Source: Dyella sp. AtDHG13 (GTDB lineage: Bacteria; Pseudomonadota; Gammaproteobacteria; Xanthomonadales; Rhodanobacteraceae). Taken from it: a DNA stretch of 64,000 nucleotides. Below, piece after piece: positions 26,050-36,532 of this stretch. How positions within the stretch are numbered: position 1 is the stretch's first letter; each line of letters opens with the position of its first letter. Below the pieces are notes generated by a model. That model made no database searches and had not been told where the DNA came from. It saw only the letters and a list, made by a program, of their open reading frames with translations. Position numbers and translations under genes: made by a program. Where the stretch lies: assembly GCF_003201105.1 (NCBI RefSeq), contig NZ_QICJ01000002.1, positions 124,001 through 188,000 of the forward strand, given 5' to 3'.

Positions 26050-26979
26050 ATGAATGCCAGGCTGCAGCATCGCGTCACCCCATCGCGCGTGTCCTCGGCG
26101 ACAGTCAGGAGCCGCCGGGGGAAACCATCGGAGTTTGACCGCATCCGGGAGGCGCTGGACGGCTATCTGGCAAAAGCCGTCGAAGCGCGCAAGCGCCTGC
26201 TGGAAGAACCCTACGAGCCGAAGCTGCTGCACGCCTGGCGCGTGAATCTTCGCCGCGTCACCGCCACGCTCAAGGACGTGGCTTCATTGTCCGACGACGA
26301 CCTGCACGACGTGCTCGCCTATCTGCGCAATAGTCGCGAAGCTACGGGGCAATGCCGCGACATCGACATCCTCGCGCTGGAAACGCTGCCCGCGTTTCTC
26401 GACAAGGAACACGGCAAGCTCGACGACGCCGAGTCTGCGAAAAAAGCGCTCAGCGATCTGCAGCAACGCCATCACCAGCAGGCGGTGATCGAACTCAAGA
26501 AGCACAATTTGGCCACCACGCTGCAAGCGTGGCGCCACTGGGCCGACACACTGGAACCGCCCAGCGATGGGCGCATCCGGGAGATCGCCGCCGCCGCCAT
26601 CGAGAAGCGCTTTGCCGAACTCAAGAAACGCGCCGGCAAGCTGGATGGTGGCCAGAAGCGGTTGCATCGCCTGCGCAGCGCTACCAAGAAGCTGCGCTAC
26701 AGCATCGAGCTGTACCGCCATGCGTTTCCCAAGCAGGCCACCACCGCATGGCTCAAGCGCCTCGCCGACCTGCAAGGGCATCTCGGCTTGGCGCACGACC
26801 GCATGATGGCGCGCACGCTGATCGCCGAGATCGCGGACAAGGACGACGGCAAGGCCCGCTGGAAGCATTTTCGCCGCTGGAACAAGCGCACGGCCTTTGA
26901 GGCATCCGAAAAGGCCATGCATTCGCTGGCCAAGCTGGAGCACCTGAAGGCCTATTGGCGCCCCGCCACGCAGGGCTAG
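26050..26979 (+). CDS. CHAD domain-containing protein
   Basis: A 309-residue, very basic, all-helical protein. The CHAD domain covers roughly residues 35-300 with conserved histidines and basic residues: LLHAWRVNLRRVTATLKD, QCRDIDILALE, LHRLRSATKKLRYSIELYRH and LGLAHDRMMART. CHAD domains bind inorganic polyphosphate through these positively charged helices and often sit at polyphosphate granules. Here the domain stands alone, without the usual CYTH phosphatase fusion or a ppk gene nearby. Its stop overlaps the end of convergent tadA by four bases. Confidence 0.85.
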   Translation: MNARLQHRVTPSRVSSATVRSRRGKPSEFDRIREALDGYLAKAVEARKRLLEEPYEPKLLHAWRVNLRRVTATLKDVASLSDDDLHDVLAYLRNSREATGQCRDIDILALETLPAFLDKEHGKLDDAESAKKALSDLQQRHHQQAVIELKKHNLATTLQAWRHWADTLEPPSDGRIREIAAAAIEKRFAELKKRAGKLDGGQKRLHRLRSATKKLRYSIELYRHAFPKQATTAWLKRLADLQGHLGLAHDRMMARTLIAEIADKDDGKARWKHFRRWNKRTAFEASEKAMHSLAKLEHLKAYWRPATQG

Positions 26980-27464
26980 CGTCGCGCGCGGAAGAACTCG
27001 CGCAGCATGGTCGACGCCTCCTCGGCCAGCAGGCCGCCCTCCACCGCGATGCGATGGTTGTGGCGGTCGGAAATCAGCGTATCGAACACGCTGCCCGCCG
27101 CGCCGGTCTTGGGGTCGGTCGCCGCATACACCACGCGCCCGATGCGGGCGTGCACCAGCGCCATGGAACACATCGCGCAGGGTTCCAGCGTTACGTACAG
27201 CGTGGCGCCCGGCATGCGGTAGTTGGCGAGCTTTTCGCCCGCGGCGCGCAGCGCCATGATCTCCGCGTGGGCGCTGGGGTCGTTGAGCGTGATGTTGCGA
27301 TTCCAGCCCAGGCCGATGACTTCGTCGCCCTGCACCAGTACCGCGCCTACCGGCACCTCGTTTTCGGCATCGCGCGCATGCGCGGCCAGTTGCAGCGCGT
27401 GCTGCATGTAGCGGAGATCCGCTTCGGAAAAGGCGGGAGCGGAAAGCAGCGTCGGGTCGGTCAT
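26976..27464 (-). CDS. tadA: tRNA-specific adenosine deaminase TadA
   Basis: A 162-residue zinc deaminase that converts A34 to inosine in tRNA-Arg(ACG). The catalytic motif H67-A68-E69 (SAHAEIMAL) and zinc ligands in P95-C96-AM-C99 are present, with the downstream FDTLISDRHNHR loop used for anticodon-arm binding. Length and the C-terminal helix (EASTMLREFFRARR) fit E. coli TadA. It is transcribed leftward with its stop overlapping the CHAD gene end. No operon partner is evident. Confidence 0.93.
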   Translation of the reverse strand: MTDPTLLSAPAFSEADLRYMQHALQLAAHARDAENEVPVGAVLVQGDEVIGLGWNRNITLNDPSAHAEIMALRAAGEKLANYRMPGATLYVTLEPCAMCSMALVHARIGRVVYAATDPKTGAAGSVFDTLISDRHNHRIAVEGGLLAEEASTMLREFFRARR

Positions 27465-27607
27465 CAGGAATGCGAAAGAAGCGTGTACCTGGCGTCATTC
27501 TAGCGCCTGCGGCCCTCATGCCGGCCTTGGCGGCACGAGAATGACGGCCGCGCCCTCACGAATTCCCCACGGTTTCAAGAGCCGCCTGTGCCACCGGGCC
27601 GCCTAGC

Positions 27608-28885
27608 ATGGCGGGCATGACCACCCAAGGCACGCAACGCGGCAACCACCGGGCGGCGCTGATCGTGGCGCTGGGGCTGGCGGTGATGTTCGTGGCGGCG
27701 ACGCTGCTGACGCCGCTTTATCCGCTCTACCAGCGCAGTTTCCGCTTCAGCGAGGTCACGCTCACCCTGGTCTATGCCATCTATGTGCTGGGCAACCTCG
27801 GCGCGTTGTTCTTCTTCGCGCGGTTGTCCGATCAAGCCGGGCGACGCTTCATCGTGTGGCCCGCCATCGGCATCGCCCTGGCCAGCACGCTGGCGTTCGG
27901 GCTCGCCACCGGCATCGCCTGGCTGTTCGTCGGGCGTGCGCTGAGCGGCTTCGCCACCGGGCTGGCCTCCAGCGCCATGGCGGCATGGATCGCGGAACTC
28001 CAACCGCAGGGCGGAAGCCAGGCCGGTGCGGTTATCGCAAGCGCCGCCAACTTCACAGGCCTCGCCGTCGGCCCATGGTTCGGCGCCGTTCCCGCGCAGC
28101 TCGGGCTGTATCCACTGCACCTTCCCTTCGCCTTTTACGTCGCGGTGCTTGTGGCGACAGGTATCGCGCTTTCGCGCGTGCCGGAGACCGTAGGCCACCC
28201 GCGCCAACATCTCCGGGAACTGTCGTTGCGGCCGCGCTTCGGCGTGCCGAAGGATATCTTCGCCTCGTTCGTATCGCCGGCCGTCACGGCGTTTCTCACC
28301 TTCGCGCTCTTTGGCTTCTATGCCGCGCTGATCCCCGGCCTGCTCGCCCACGCGCTGAAGGAGACGCGCCCTGTCGTGACTGCCCTGGTGGTGTGCGTGC
28401 TTTTCGCAGTCGCGGCCGTCGTGACGCCGCTCACCAGTCGCGTGCCCAGCCGCACCGCCATGCTCTGCGGCCTTGGCCTGTTTCCGCCGGCCGCCATTCT
28501 GTTGGTGATGGCGGAGCATGGGCAGAGCATGGCGCTGCTGATCATCGCCTCCATCCTTGCGGGCGGCGCGGGATCGCTGGGCTATCGCGGCAGCCTCGCC
28601 GTGGTGAACCGCATCTCCCCCGAGGACCGCAGGGGCGAAGTGGTCGCGACCTACCTGATCATGATGTTCTGCGGCAACTCGCTGCCGGTGATCGGCATCG
28701 GCCTGCTCTCGTCCAAAGCCGGTGCTGCCGTGGCGCATATCGCCTTTGCTGCCTTGATCGCCGTTCTTGCCATCCTTGGACTGGTGGTGGGCTGGCGCTA
28801 TGCGCCCGACGACGGCAAAGCCCGCAGGCGCACTGCTGCGTCATCCGATTCTTCACCTCCACGCACCACGAGGCACACCGCATGA
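27608..28885 (+). CDS. Major facilitator superfamily transporter
   Basis: A 425-residue inner-membrane protein with about 12 hydrophobic segments and a charged central loop near residues 195-215. The loop between helices 2 and 3 has the MFS signature in relaxed form (FARLSDQAGRRF). The repeated small-residue helices and AAVVTPLTSRVPSRTA in the second half fit the drug-efflux/sugar-exporter type of MFS. The cargo is unknown. The stop overlaps the ATG of the SDR gene (ATGA), so the carrier and oxidoreductase are made together, perhaps exporting and modifying the same compound. An ATG three codons downstream of the chosen one is an alternative. Confidence 0.85.
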   Translation: MAGMTTQGTQRGNHRAALIVALGLAVMFVAATLLTPLYPLYQRSFRFSEVTLTLVYAIYVLGNLGALFFFARLSDQAGRRFIVWPAIGIALASTLAFGLATGIAWLFVGRALSGFATGLASSAMAAWIAELQPQGGSQAGAVIASAANFTGLAVGPWFGAVPAQLGLYPLHLPFAFYVAVLVATGIALSRVPETVGHPRQHLRELSLRPRFGVPKDIFASFVSPAVTAFLTFALFGFYAALIPGLLAHALKETRPVVTALVVCVLFAVAAVVTPLTSRVPSRTAMLCGLGLFPPAAILLVMAEHGQSMALLIIASILAGGAGSLGYRGSLAVVNRISPEDRRGEVVATYLIMMFCGNSLPVIGIGLLSSKAGAAVAHIAFAALIAVLAILGLVVGWRYAPDDGKARRRTAASSDSSPPRTTRHTA

Positions 28886-29592
28886 CATCCAACGAACAAC
28901 AGAAACAGCAGACCGCTCTTATCGTCGGCGCCTCCCGCGGACTGGGTTGCGCGCTGGCGGAGGAGTACCTCAAGCGAGGCTGGCAGGTGATCGCCACCGT
29001 GCGCGGCAGCACGCACACACCCTTGCACGACCTGCAGGCTTCGGCAGGCGATCGCCTGGAGATCGAACGCCTGGACATCGATGTGCCAAGCGACATCAAG
29101 GCCCTACGCCAGCGGCTCGAAGGTCGCTCGATCGACGTGCTGTTCGTCAACGCCGGCATCTCCATCGAACCGGACAAGACCGCCGCCGAGATGGATACCG
29201 AAGGCTTCCTTCGGATGATGGTGACCAACGCGCTCAGCCCGATGCGGGTGATCGAAGCGCTGGACACGCTGGTGGCCCCCGGTGGAGTGATCGCCGCCAT
29301 GTCCTCGGGCCTCGGCAGCGTTGCCAACAATCAGGATGGCGGCTGGGAGGGCTATCGCGCCAGCAAGGCCGCCCTCAACACCCTGATGCGCAGCTACGCC
29401 GCACGCCAACCCGTACCCACCCGCACCCTGCTGCTCATCGCACCCGGCTGGGTCCGCACCGACATGGGCGGCGACGCCGCGCCGCTCGACATCAGCGACA
29501 GCATCCCGCGCGTGGTGGACGTGGTGACCTCGCAGACCGGCTGCAGCGGGCTGCAGTACCTCAATCGGCTCGGTGAAACCGTGCCTTGGTGA
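28882..29592 (+). CDS. Short-chain dehydrogenase/reductase
   Basis: A 236-residue classical SDR. The dinucleotide-binding motif is ALIVGASRGLGCALAEEYL at about residues 12-30. Asp/Asn elements lie in RLDIDVPSD and VNAGIS, and the active site is in AAMSSGLGSV with Y-x3-K in YRASKAALN. The region after the Ser (WVRTDMGG) is typical of the NAD(P)-dependent oxidoreductases related to CsgA-type proteins. The substrate is unknown. It is translationally coupled to the MFS gene upstream by an ATGA overlap. Confidence 0.87.
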   Translation: MTSNEQQKQQTALIVGASRGLGCALAEEYLKRGWQVIATVRGSTHTPLHDLQASAGDRLEIERLDIDVPSDIKALRQRLEGRSIDVLFVNAGISIEPDKTAAEMDTEGFLRMMVTNALSPMRVIEALDTLVAPGGVIAAMSSGLGSVANNQDGGWEGYRASKAALNTLMRSYAARQPVPTRTLLLIAPGWVRTDMGGDAAPLDISDSIPRVVDVVTSQTGCSGLQYLNRLGETVPW

Positions 29593-29680
29593 ATCCGTGC
29601 CACGCGCCCGACAAAACCGTGATTATCAGAGAGTTAAATAACTTCTCTAAGGGCCACGGCCTTGGCTACCTCGCCGCGAC

Positions 29681-31261
29681 TCACTCCCACTCAATCGTCG
29701 CCGGCGGCTTGCCACTGATGTCATAAACGACACGAGAAACACCACGCAACTCATTGATAATGCGATTGGAAACCTTACCGAGGAACTCATACGGCAGGTG
29801 TGCCCAGTGCGCGGTCATGAAGTCGATGGTTTCGACGGCGCGCAGCGCGATCACCCATTCGTAGGCGCGGGCGTCACCCACGACGCCCACCGACTTCACT
29901 GGCAGGAACACGGCGAAGGCCTGGCTGGTTTTGTCGTAGAGGTCCCAGGCGCGCAGTTCTTCGATGAAGATGGCGTCGGCGCGGGCGAGCAGTTCGGCGT
30001 ATTCGGGCTTGACCTCGCCCAGGATGCGCACGCCCAGGCCAGGACCCGGGAACGGGTGTCGGTAGACCATTTCGCGTGGCAGGCCGAGTTCCACGCCGAT
30101 GCGGCGGACTTCGTCCTTGAACAGCTCGCGCAGCGGTTCGACCAGCTTGAGCTTCATGTGCTCCGGCAGGCCGCCCACGTTGTGGTGGCTCTTGATCACA
30201 TGGGCCTTGCCGGTCTTGCTGCCGGCGGACTCGATCACGTCGGGGTAGATGGTGCCCTGGGCCAGCCACTTCACCTGGCCGTGGCCGGCGGCAGTGACCT
30301 TGGCCGATTCCTCGTCGAAGATCTCCACGAACAGACGGCCGATGATCTTGCGCTTGGCCTCCGGGTCGGCCACGCCTTCCAGCGCCTTGAAATAACGCTC
30401 GGCGGCGTTGACGCGGATGACCTTGACGCCCATGTGCTCGGCCATGGTGGCCATCACCTGGTCGCCTTCCTGCCAGCGCAGCAGGCCGGTGTCGACGAAC
30501 ACACAGGTCAGCTGGTCGCCGATGGCGCGATGGAGCAGCGCGGCCACCACGGAGGAATCCACGCCACCGGACAGGCCAAGCAGCACGTGGTCGCTGCCGA
30601 CCTGCTCGCGCACGCGGGCGATCTGGTCCTCGATGATGTGCGCAGCGGTCCACAGCGTCTGGCAGCCGCAGATCTCCGTGACGAAACGCTTGAGCAGGTT
30701 GGTGCCCTGCTTGGTGTGCGTCACTTCCGGATGGAACTGCACACCGTACCAGCGCTTGTCCTCGTTCTCCATCACGGCGACCGGGATGCGATCGGTGGTG
30801 CCGGTGATGACGAAGCCCGGCGGCGCCTTGGCGACGTGGTCGCCGTGGCTCATCCACACATCCAGGCGGTGATGGCTGTCGTGGTCGCTCAGGCCGGCGA
30901 ACAGGCGGCTGTTTGCGACGATATCCACTTCCGCATGGCCGAACTCGCGCGCGTCGGCCGCTTCCGTGGCGCCGCCCAATTGCGCGGCGAGCGTCTGCAT
31001 GCCGTAGCAGATGCCGAGGATCGGCAGGCCGGCGTCGAACACTTCCTGCGGCGCCTTGGGCGCGCCCGGCAGCGTGGTGGATTCGGGGCCGCCGGACAGG
31101 ATGATGCCCTTGGCGCCGAACGCGGCGATTTCGGCCGGGTCGTGATCCCACGCCCAGATTTCGCAGTACACGCCAATCTCGCGCACGCGACGGGCGATCA
31201 GCTGGGTGTACTGCGCGCCGAAGTCGAGGATGAGGATTTTGTCGCTATGGATGTCGGTCAT
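29681..31261 (-). CDS. guaA: GMP synthase (glutamine-hydrolysing)
   Basis: A 526-residue enzyme making GMP from XMP, ATP and glutamine. The N-terminal class I amidotransferase domain has [18 protein letters not shown], the nucleophile Cys in GICYGMQ and the FHPEVTHT histidine. The ATP pyrophosphatase domain has the P-loop [14 protein letters not shown]. The dimerisation domain ends [17 protein letters not shown], the canonical C-terminus. Length matches E. coli GuaA. The start [12 protein letters not shown] was chosen because upstream codons do not resemble the family. It follows guaB in the same direction across a 244-base gap holding a REP-like repeat, so it may share or add a promoter. Confidence 0.97.
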   Translation of the reverse strand: MTDIHSDKILILDFGAQYTQLIARRVREIGVYCEIWAWDHDPAEIAAFGAKGIILSGGPESTTLPGAPKAPQEVFDAGLPILGICYGMQTLAAQLGGATEAADAREFGHAEVDIVANSRLFAGLSDHDSHHRLDVWMSHGDHVAKAPPGFVITGTTDRIPVAVMENEDKRWYGVQFHPEVTHTKQGTNLLKRFVTEICGCQTLWTAAHIIEDQIARVREQVGSDHVLLGLSGGVDSSVVAALLHRAIGDQLTCVFVDTGLLRWQEGDQVMATMAEHMGVKVIRVNAAERYFKALEGVADPEAKRKIIGRLFVEIFDEESAKVTAAGHGQVKWLAQGTIYPDVIESAGSKTGKAHVIKSHHNVGGLPEHMKLKLVEPLRELFKDEVRRIGVELGLPREMVYRHPFPGPGLGVRILGEVKPEYAELLARADAIFIEELRAWDLYDKTSQAFAVFLPVKSVGVVGDARAYEWVIALRAVETIDFMTAHWAHLPYEFLGKVSNRIINELRGVSRVVYDISGKPPATIEWE

Positions 31262-31337
31262 GGCGGCGCTGCTATGAAGGAATAAAGACGAAGGGTCGGA
31301 ACGCATGGCGAGCCGACCCCGGAATAGCTACTAGTTG

Positions 31338-31420
31338 CCCGTCATCCCTGCGAAAGCAGGGACCCAACGCCTTTGCGTCTCACGAAAGTCGCTGGATTCC
31401 CGCTTTCGCGGGAATGACGG
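31338..31420. repeat. REP-like inverted repeat, copy 1
   Basis: Two inverted arms, CCGTCATCCCTGCGAAAGCA (from 31339) and the mirrored TTCCCGCTTTCGCGGGAATG (31397-31416), are separated by about 20 bases. Each arm is itself a small hairpin (for example CCCGCTTTCGCGGG). Closely related arms occur at 36400-36495 and 48311-48411. It lies in the guaB-guaA gap. The element looks like the REP/BIME-type extragenic repeats of Xanthomonadales and may affect mRNA ends. Confidence 0.8.
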
Positions 31421-31505
31421 TGCTACGAGATTGTCGTTCGAGGCGCGGATCACCTGGCGTGGCAGCGAGGCGGCATGCATGTCTGTTCCGCCCCGCCTGA
31501 CGCCA

Positions 31506-32995
<1,490 letters not shown>

Positions 32996-33081
32996 CGCGG
33001 ACCGTCGGAGGGCCGCCACTCTTTGCATGAACGGAGGTCGCCGGAAGCGACGACGGGAGCGCGCCGATGCGCGCCCCGAGC

Positions 33082-33948
33082 TCAACCGCGATGCGCCGCG
33101 TCGCGGGCTTCGGCCGCTTCCAGCGTGTTTTCCAGCAGCGTCGCCACGGTCATGGGGCCCACGCCGCCCGGCACTGGTGTGATCCAGCTGGCGCGCTCGG
33201 CGGCGGGGGCGAAATCCACGTCGCCGACCAGTCGGCCGTCTTCCAGCCGGTTAATGCCCACGTCGATCACCACCGCGCCCGGCTTGATCCACTCGCCCTT
33301 GACCAGCCCGGGCTTGCCGACGGCCACGATCACGATGTCAGCCTGGCGCACGAAGCTCTCCAGGTCGCGCGTGAACTTGTGGCAGCAAGTGGTGGTGCAG
33401 CCGGCGATCAGCAGTTCCAGCGCCAGCGGGCGCCCCACATGGTTGGACACGCCCACGACCACTGCATGCTGCCCGCGCACCGGGCGATCCGTGTGGCCCA
33501 GCAAGGTCATCACGCCGCGCGGCGTGCAAGGGCGCAGGCCGAAGCGGCGCAGCGCGAGGCGGCCGACGTTGACGGCCTGGAAGCCATCCACGTCCTTGCC
33601 CGGATCGATGCGGTCGACCAGCGCGTCCTCGTCGATGTGATCCGGCAGCGGCGACTGCACCAGGATGCCGTGCACGGCCGGATCCGCGTTGAGGCGATCG
33701 ATCAGGGCGAACAGCTCGTCCTGCGTCGTATTGGACGGCAGGTCGAAATCGAACGAGCGGAAGCCAACCTGATGGCAGGCTTTGCGTTTGTTGCGTACAT
33801 AGACAGACGACGCGGCGTCGTCGCCCACCAGCACCACGGCCAGGCCGGGCGCGTCCTGCCCCTTGGCCTTGCGTTCGGCGACAGCCCGCCCGATGCGGTC
33901 CATCAGTTCCTGCGCGATGCGTTTGCCGTCAAGGATACGTGCGCTCAT
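33082..33948 (-). CDS. folD: Bifunctional methylenetetrahydrofolate dehydrogenase/cyclohydrolase
   Basis: A 288-residue enzyme interconverting methylene-, methenyl- and 10-formyl-tetrahydrofolate with NADP. The signature [15 protein letters not shown] contains the family's catalytic Lys, and [14 protein letters not shown] and the NADP-binding [18 protein letters not shown] are canonical. The C-terminal [20 protein letters not shown] closes the family. Some positions differ from E. coli (RNKRKA for KxKx[12 protein letters not shown] for GxSxxVGRP), but none that would clearly inactivate it. It supplies formyl groups for purine synthesis, in line with the nearby guaB. Confidence 0.95.
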   Translation of the reverse strand: MSARILDGKRIAQELMDRIGRAVAERKAKGQDAPGLAVVLVGDDAASSVYVRNKRKACHQVGFRSFDFDLPSNTTQDELFALIDRLNADPAVHGILVQSPLPDHIDEDALVDRIDPGKDVDGFQAVNVGRLALRRFGLRPCTPRGVMTLLGHTDRPVRGQHAVVVGVSNHVGRPLALELLIAGCTTTCCHKFTRDLESFVRQADIVIVAVGKPGLVKGEWIKPGAVVIDVGINRLEDGRLVGDVDFAPAAERASWITPVPGGVGPMTVATLLENTLEAAEARDAAHRG

Positions 33949-33957
33949 GGGTCCGGG

Positions 33958-33981
33958 CCGCTTGCAAAGAGACGTATTATC
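33958..33981 (-). promoter_or_regulatory. folD -10 element and guaB-like leader motif
   Basis: On the reverse strand GATAAT (33976-33981) precedes CTCTTTGCAAGCGG (33958-33971), almost identical to the motif in the guaB leader at 32974-32986. The folD ATG follows nine bases beyond. No good -35 hexamer is seen. Confidence 0.4.
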
Positions 33982-34014
33982 CCGGCTCGGCCGCACGCAC
34001 ACAAACGAAACCGC

Positions 34015-35136
34015 ATGGCTGACACCACCTGCTCGCCCATTCCCCTCGAACTCGACGCCCAGGGCATTCGCCTGCGGCCATGGCGAGCCGACGACGCAGA
34101 CGCGCTGTTCGAGGCGGCACGCGAATCGTTCGCCACCGTTTCACCCTGGATGCCGTGGCTCCACGCGGGGTACACGCGGGACGACAGCGCCGGGTGGATC
34201 GCGGCCTGCCAGGCCGGCCGGGAACGCGGCGATGCCTATACCTTCGGCATCTTCGACAGTAGCGGGCGCGTGCTGGGCGACATCGGGCTCAATCGCGTCG
34301 ATCCGAAACGGGGCAGCGCCAACCTCGGCTACTGGGTGCGCGAATCCGCCCAGGGCCATGGCGTGGCCACGCGCGCGGGGCGCGCTATCGCGGCCTTCGG
34401 CTTCCAGGCACTGGAGCTGGTGCGCATCGAGATCGTGGCCGCCGTGGACAACGTGGCGAGCCGCCGCACGGCCGAAACACTGGGCGCGCATTTCGATGGC
34501 ATCTCGCCCAACCGCACCCTGCTGCACGGCGCAGCCGCTCCCGCTGCGGTGTATTCGCTGCTGCCGCCCGAACACGGCGATACCTCGCCCGGCCCCGTGC
34601 TGGAAGATGGCGCGCTGCGCCTGCGGCCGCTTCGCCCTGCCGACCTGCCCGCGCTTTATGCGTCCCTGCATGAATCGATGGACAGCATCGGCCGCTGGCA
34701 GCCGTGGTGCACACCCAAGTACAGCCTGCAAGACGGCGCCCGCTGGATCACGCAGACACGCCTGGCCTGGCAAGGCATCGGCGACGAATGCGCGCTGGCC
34801 ATCGCTGACCGCACCACGGACGAGCTGATCGGCAGCATCGCGCTCAACCACTGGCAGCCCGAATACGGCATGGCCAATCTCGGCTATTGGGTGCGCCAGA
34901 GCCGGCAGGAACAAGGCATCGCCACCGCCGCCGTGCGCACGCTGGCGCGCCACGCGCTGCGCGCGACGGAGCTGCGCCGGCTGGAAATCGTCATTGCCGA
35001 GGACAACCTCGCCAGCCGTCGCGTCGCGGAGAAAGCGGGCGCCATGTTCGAAGCCATCGCGCGCCGTCGCCTGCTGCTTCGCGGCGAGCCACAGGACGCG
35101 GCCGTCTATTCGTTCATTGCGGACGACTTGCGCTGA
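34015..35136 (+). CDS. Tandem GNAT acetyltransferase (RimJ/RimL-like, two domains)
   Basis: A 373-residue protein made of two GNAT domains of about 175 residues. Each starts with an [18 protein letters not shown]-type strand (second copy [18 protein letters not shown]). Each carries a tryptophan-rich W[ML]PW or WQPWC segment, a NLGYWVR element (both copies) and the acetyl-CoA pyrophosphate loop ([18 protein letters not shown]). Each ends in a VASRR[TV]AE helix. This is the ribosomal-protein N-acetyltransferase (RimJ/L) type. Most relatives are single-domain dimers, so this fused tandem may act as a pseudo-dimer. Substrates are unknown. Its stop directly abuts the stop of the convergent rhodanese-MoeB gene. 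Confidence 0.87.
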   Translation: MADTTCSPIPLELDAQGIRLRPWRADDADALFEAARESFATVSPWMPWLHAGYTRDDSAGWIAACQAGRERGDAYTFGIFDSSGRVLGDIGLNRVDPKRGSANLGYWVRESAQGHGVATRAGRAIAAFGFQALELVRIEIVAAVDNVASRRTAETLGAHFDGISPNRTLLHGAAAPAAVYSLLPPEHGDTSPGPVLEDGALRLRPLRPADLPALYASLHESMDSIGRWQPWCTPKYSLQDGARWITQTRLAWQGIGDECALAIADRTTDELIGSIALNHWQPEYGMANLGYWVRQSRQEQGIATAAVRTLARHALRATELRRLEIVIAEDNLASRRVAEKAGAMFEAIARRRLLLRGEPQDAAVYSFIADDLR

Positions 35137-36303
35137 TCAGCCCGCCGAGGCGCACAGCTGCACCAGGTCCTCGTAACCCTGGAATACGGCATGGTCGCCG
35201 CACCCCGGACAACCGGGATCGCGCGGCAGCCGCGTCTCGCGAAAACGCATGCCCAGCGCATCGAAGGTGAGCAAGCGGCCCACCAGGGGCTCACCCATGG
35301 CGAGGATCAATTTGAGCGCCTCGGTGGCCTGCAGCAGACCCACGATGCCCGGCAGCACGCCAAGCACGCCCGCCTCGCTGCAATTGGGCGCATCCGCCGC
35401 CGCCGGCGGCTCCGGAAACAGACAGCGGTAACAGGGCGAATCCGCGCGGCGCGGATCGAACACGCTGACCTGCCCCGTGAAACGCTCGACCGCACCGTAG
35501 ACCATGGGCAGGCGCAGTCGCCGCGACGCCGCGGCCACCAGGTAGCGCGCGGGAAAATTGTCGGCGCCGTCGATCACCAGATCGTGACCAGCCAGCAACC
35601 GCTCGACATTGTCGGCCCGCAGGCGCTCGTTGCGGATCTCGATGCGCACGCGCGGATTGAGCGCTGCGAGCGCGATCCGCGCCGACTCCGTCTTGTACAT
35701 GCCGACGCGAGCATCGGCATGGATGACCTGCCGATGCAGATTGGAACGCTCGACGCGATCGTCATCGATCAGCGTGATCTGCCCTACGCCAGCGGCGGCC
35801 AGATAAAGCGCCGCCGGCGCGCCGAGCCCGCCGGCACCCAGCAGCGCGATGCTAGCGGCACCCAGCTTTGCCTGCCCTGCCTCGCCCACCTGCGGCAATT
35901 GCAGCTGGCGTGCATAGCGTTCGGCGGCGTCGCTATCCAAAGCGCTGGCGGCGACGGGCAGACCCTCGGCCTTCCAGCGCTGGTAGCCGCCGGCCACCGA
36001 TGCCACCTGCTCGTACCCCATGCGCTGCAACGCCTCGGCGGCCAACAGCGAGCGCTGGCCGCTGCCGCACAGGACGAGGATGGGGCGGCGGCGATCGGCC
36101 TCAATCTGCTCGATGCGAAGTTCGAGGAACCCACGCGACAACCCGACCGCACCCACGGGCGTGCCACCGGCTCGCTCGCCATCTTCACGCACGTCGATCA
36201 GCAGATTGCCCTGCGCCTGTCTGGCCAGGGCGTCCACGGGGGAGATTTCGGGAATGCTGGCCCGCAGGGATGCCAGCCAACGGTCGCGGTCGAGGCTCGT
36301 CAT
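35137..36303 (-). CDS. moeB: Rhodanese-MoeB/ThiF adenylyltransferase fusion
   Basis: A 388-residue fusion. Residues 20-115 are a rhodanese domain with LLIDVREDGER and the active Cys C79 in LVLCGSGQRS. Residues 125-388 are a ThiF/MoeB E1-like enzyme with the ATP-binding LLGAGGLGAPAALYLAAAGV, IDDDRVERSNLHRQ and zinc cysteines CYRC and CPGC. MoeB adenylates the C-terminus of a sulfur carrier (MoaD or ThiS), and the rhodanese can deliver the sulfur. The rhodanese is N-terminal here, opposite to MoeZ/MOCS3 proteins. It works in molybdopterin or thiamin-type sulfur transfer; no moa genes are adjacent. The symbol is by similarity only. Confidence 0.82.
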   Translation of the reverse strand: MTSLDRDRWLASLRASIPEISPVDALARQAQGNLLIDVREDGERAGGTPVGAVGLSRGFLELRIEQIEADRRRPILVLCGSGQRSLLAAEALQRMGYEQVASVAGGYQRWKAEGLPVAASALDSDAAERYARQLQLPQVGEAGQAKLGAASIALLGAGGLGAPAALYLAAAGVGQITLIDDDRVERSNLHRQVIHADARVGMYKTESARIALAALNPRVRIEIRNERLRADNVERLLAGHDLVIDGADNFPARYLVAAASRRLRLPMVYGAVERFTGQVSVFDPRRADSPCYRCLFPEPPAAADAPNCSEAGVLGVLPGIVGLLQATEALKLILAMGEPLVGRLLTFDALGMRFRETRLPRDPGCPGCGDHAVFQGYEDLVQLCASAG

Positions 36304-36399
36304 CGGGTTAGCTTACGGCGATGCCTGCAGGCGTCCAAGCGCCGGCTCGTTTGTCTATGGGTAGAGCCAGTTCAAATCTCGCGTGAACGCTTATATCCC

Positions 36400-36495
36400 T
36401 CACCGTCATTCCGGCGCAGGCCGGAATCCAGCGACTTTACGCTCAGCGAGAAGGGTAAAAGGCACGGGACTCCAGCCTCGCCGGAATGACGGTGA
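36400..36495. repeat. REP-like inverted repeat, copy 2
   Basis: Arms CACCGTCATTCCGGCGCAGG (36401-36420) and the mirrored CTCGCCGGAATGACGGTGAG (36478-36497) flank about 60 bases. The outer ends match copies 1 and 3, while the inner part is a different hairpin (CCGG instead of CCCGC). It lies between moeB and der. Confidence 0.8.
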
Positions 36496-36532
36496 GAGAA
36501 CTGGATTTTGCCAGAGGATTTCGAAGCAACGC

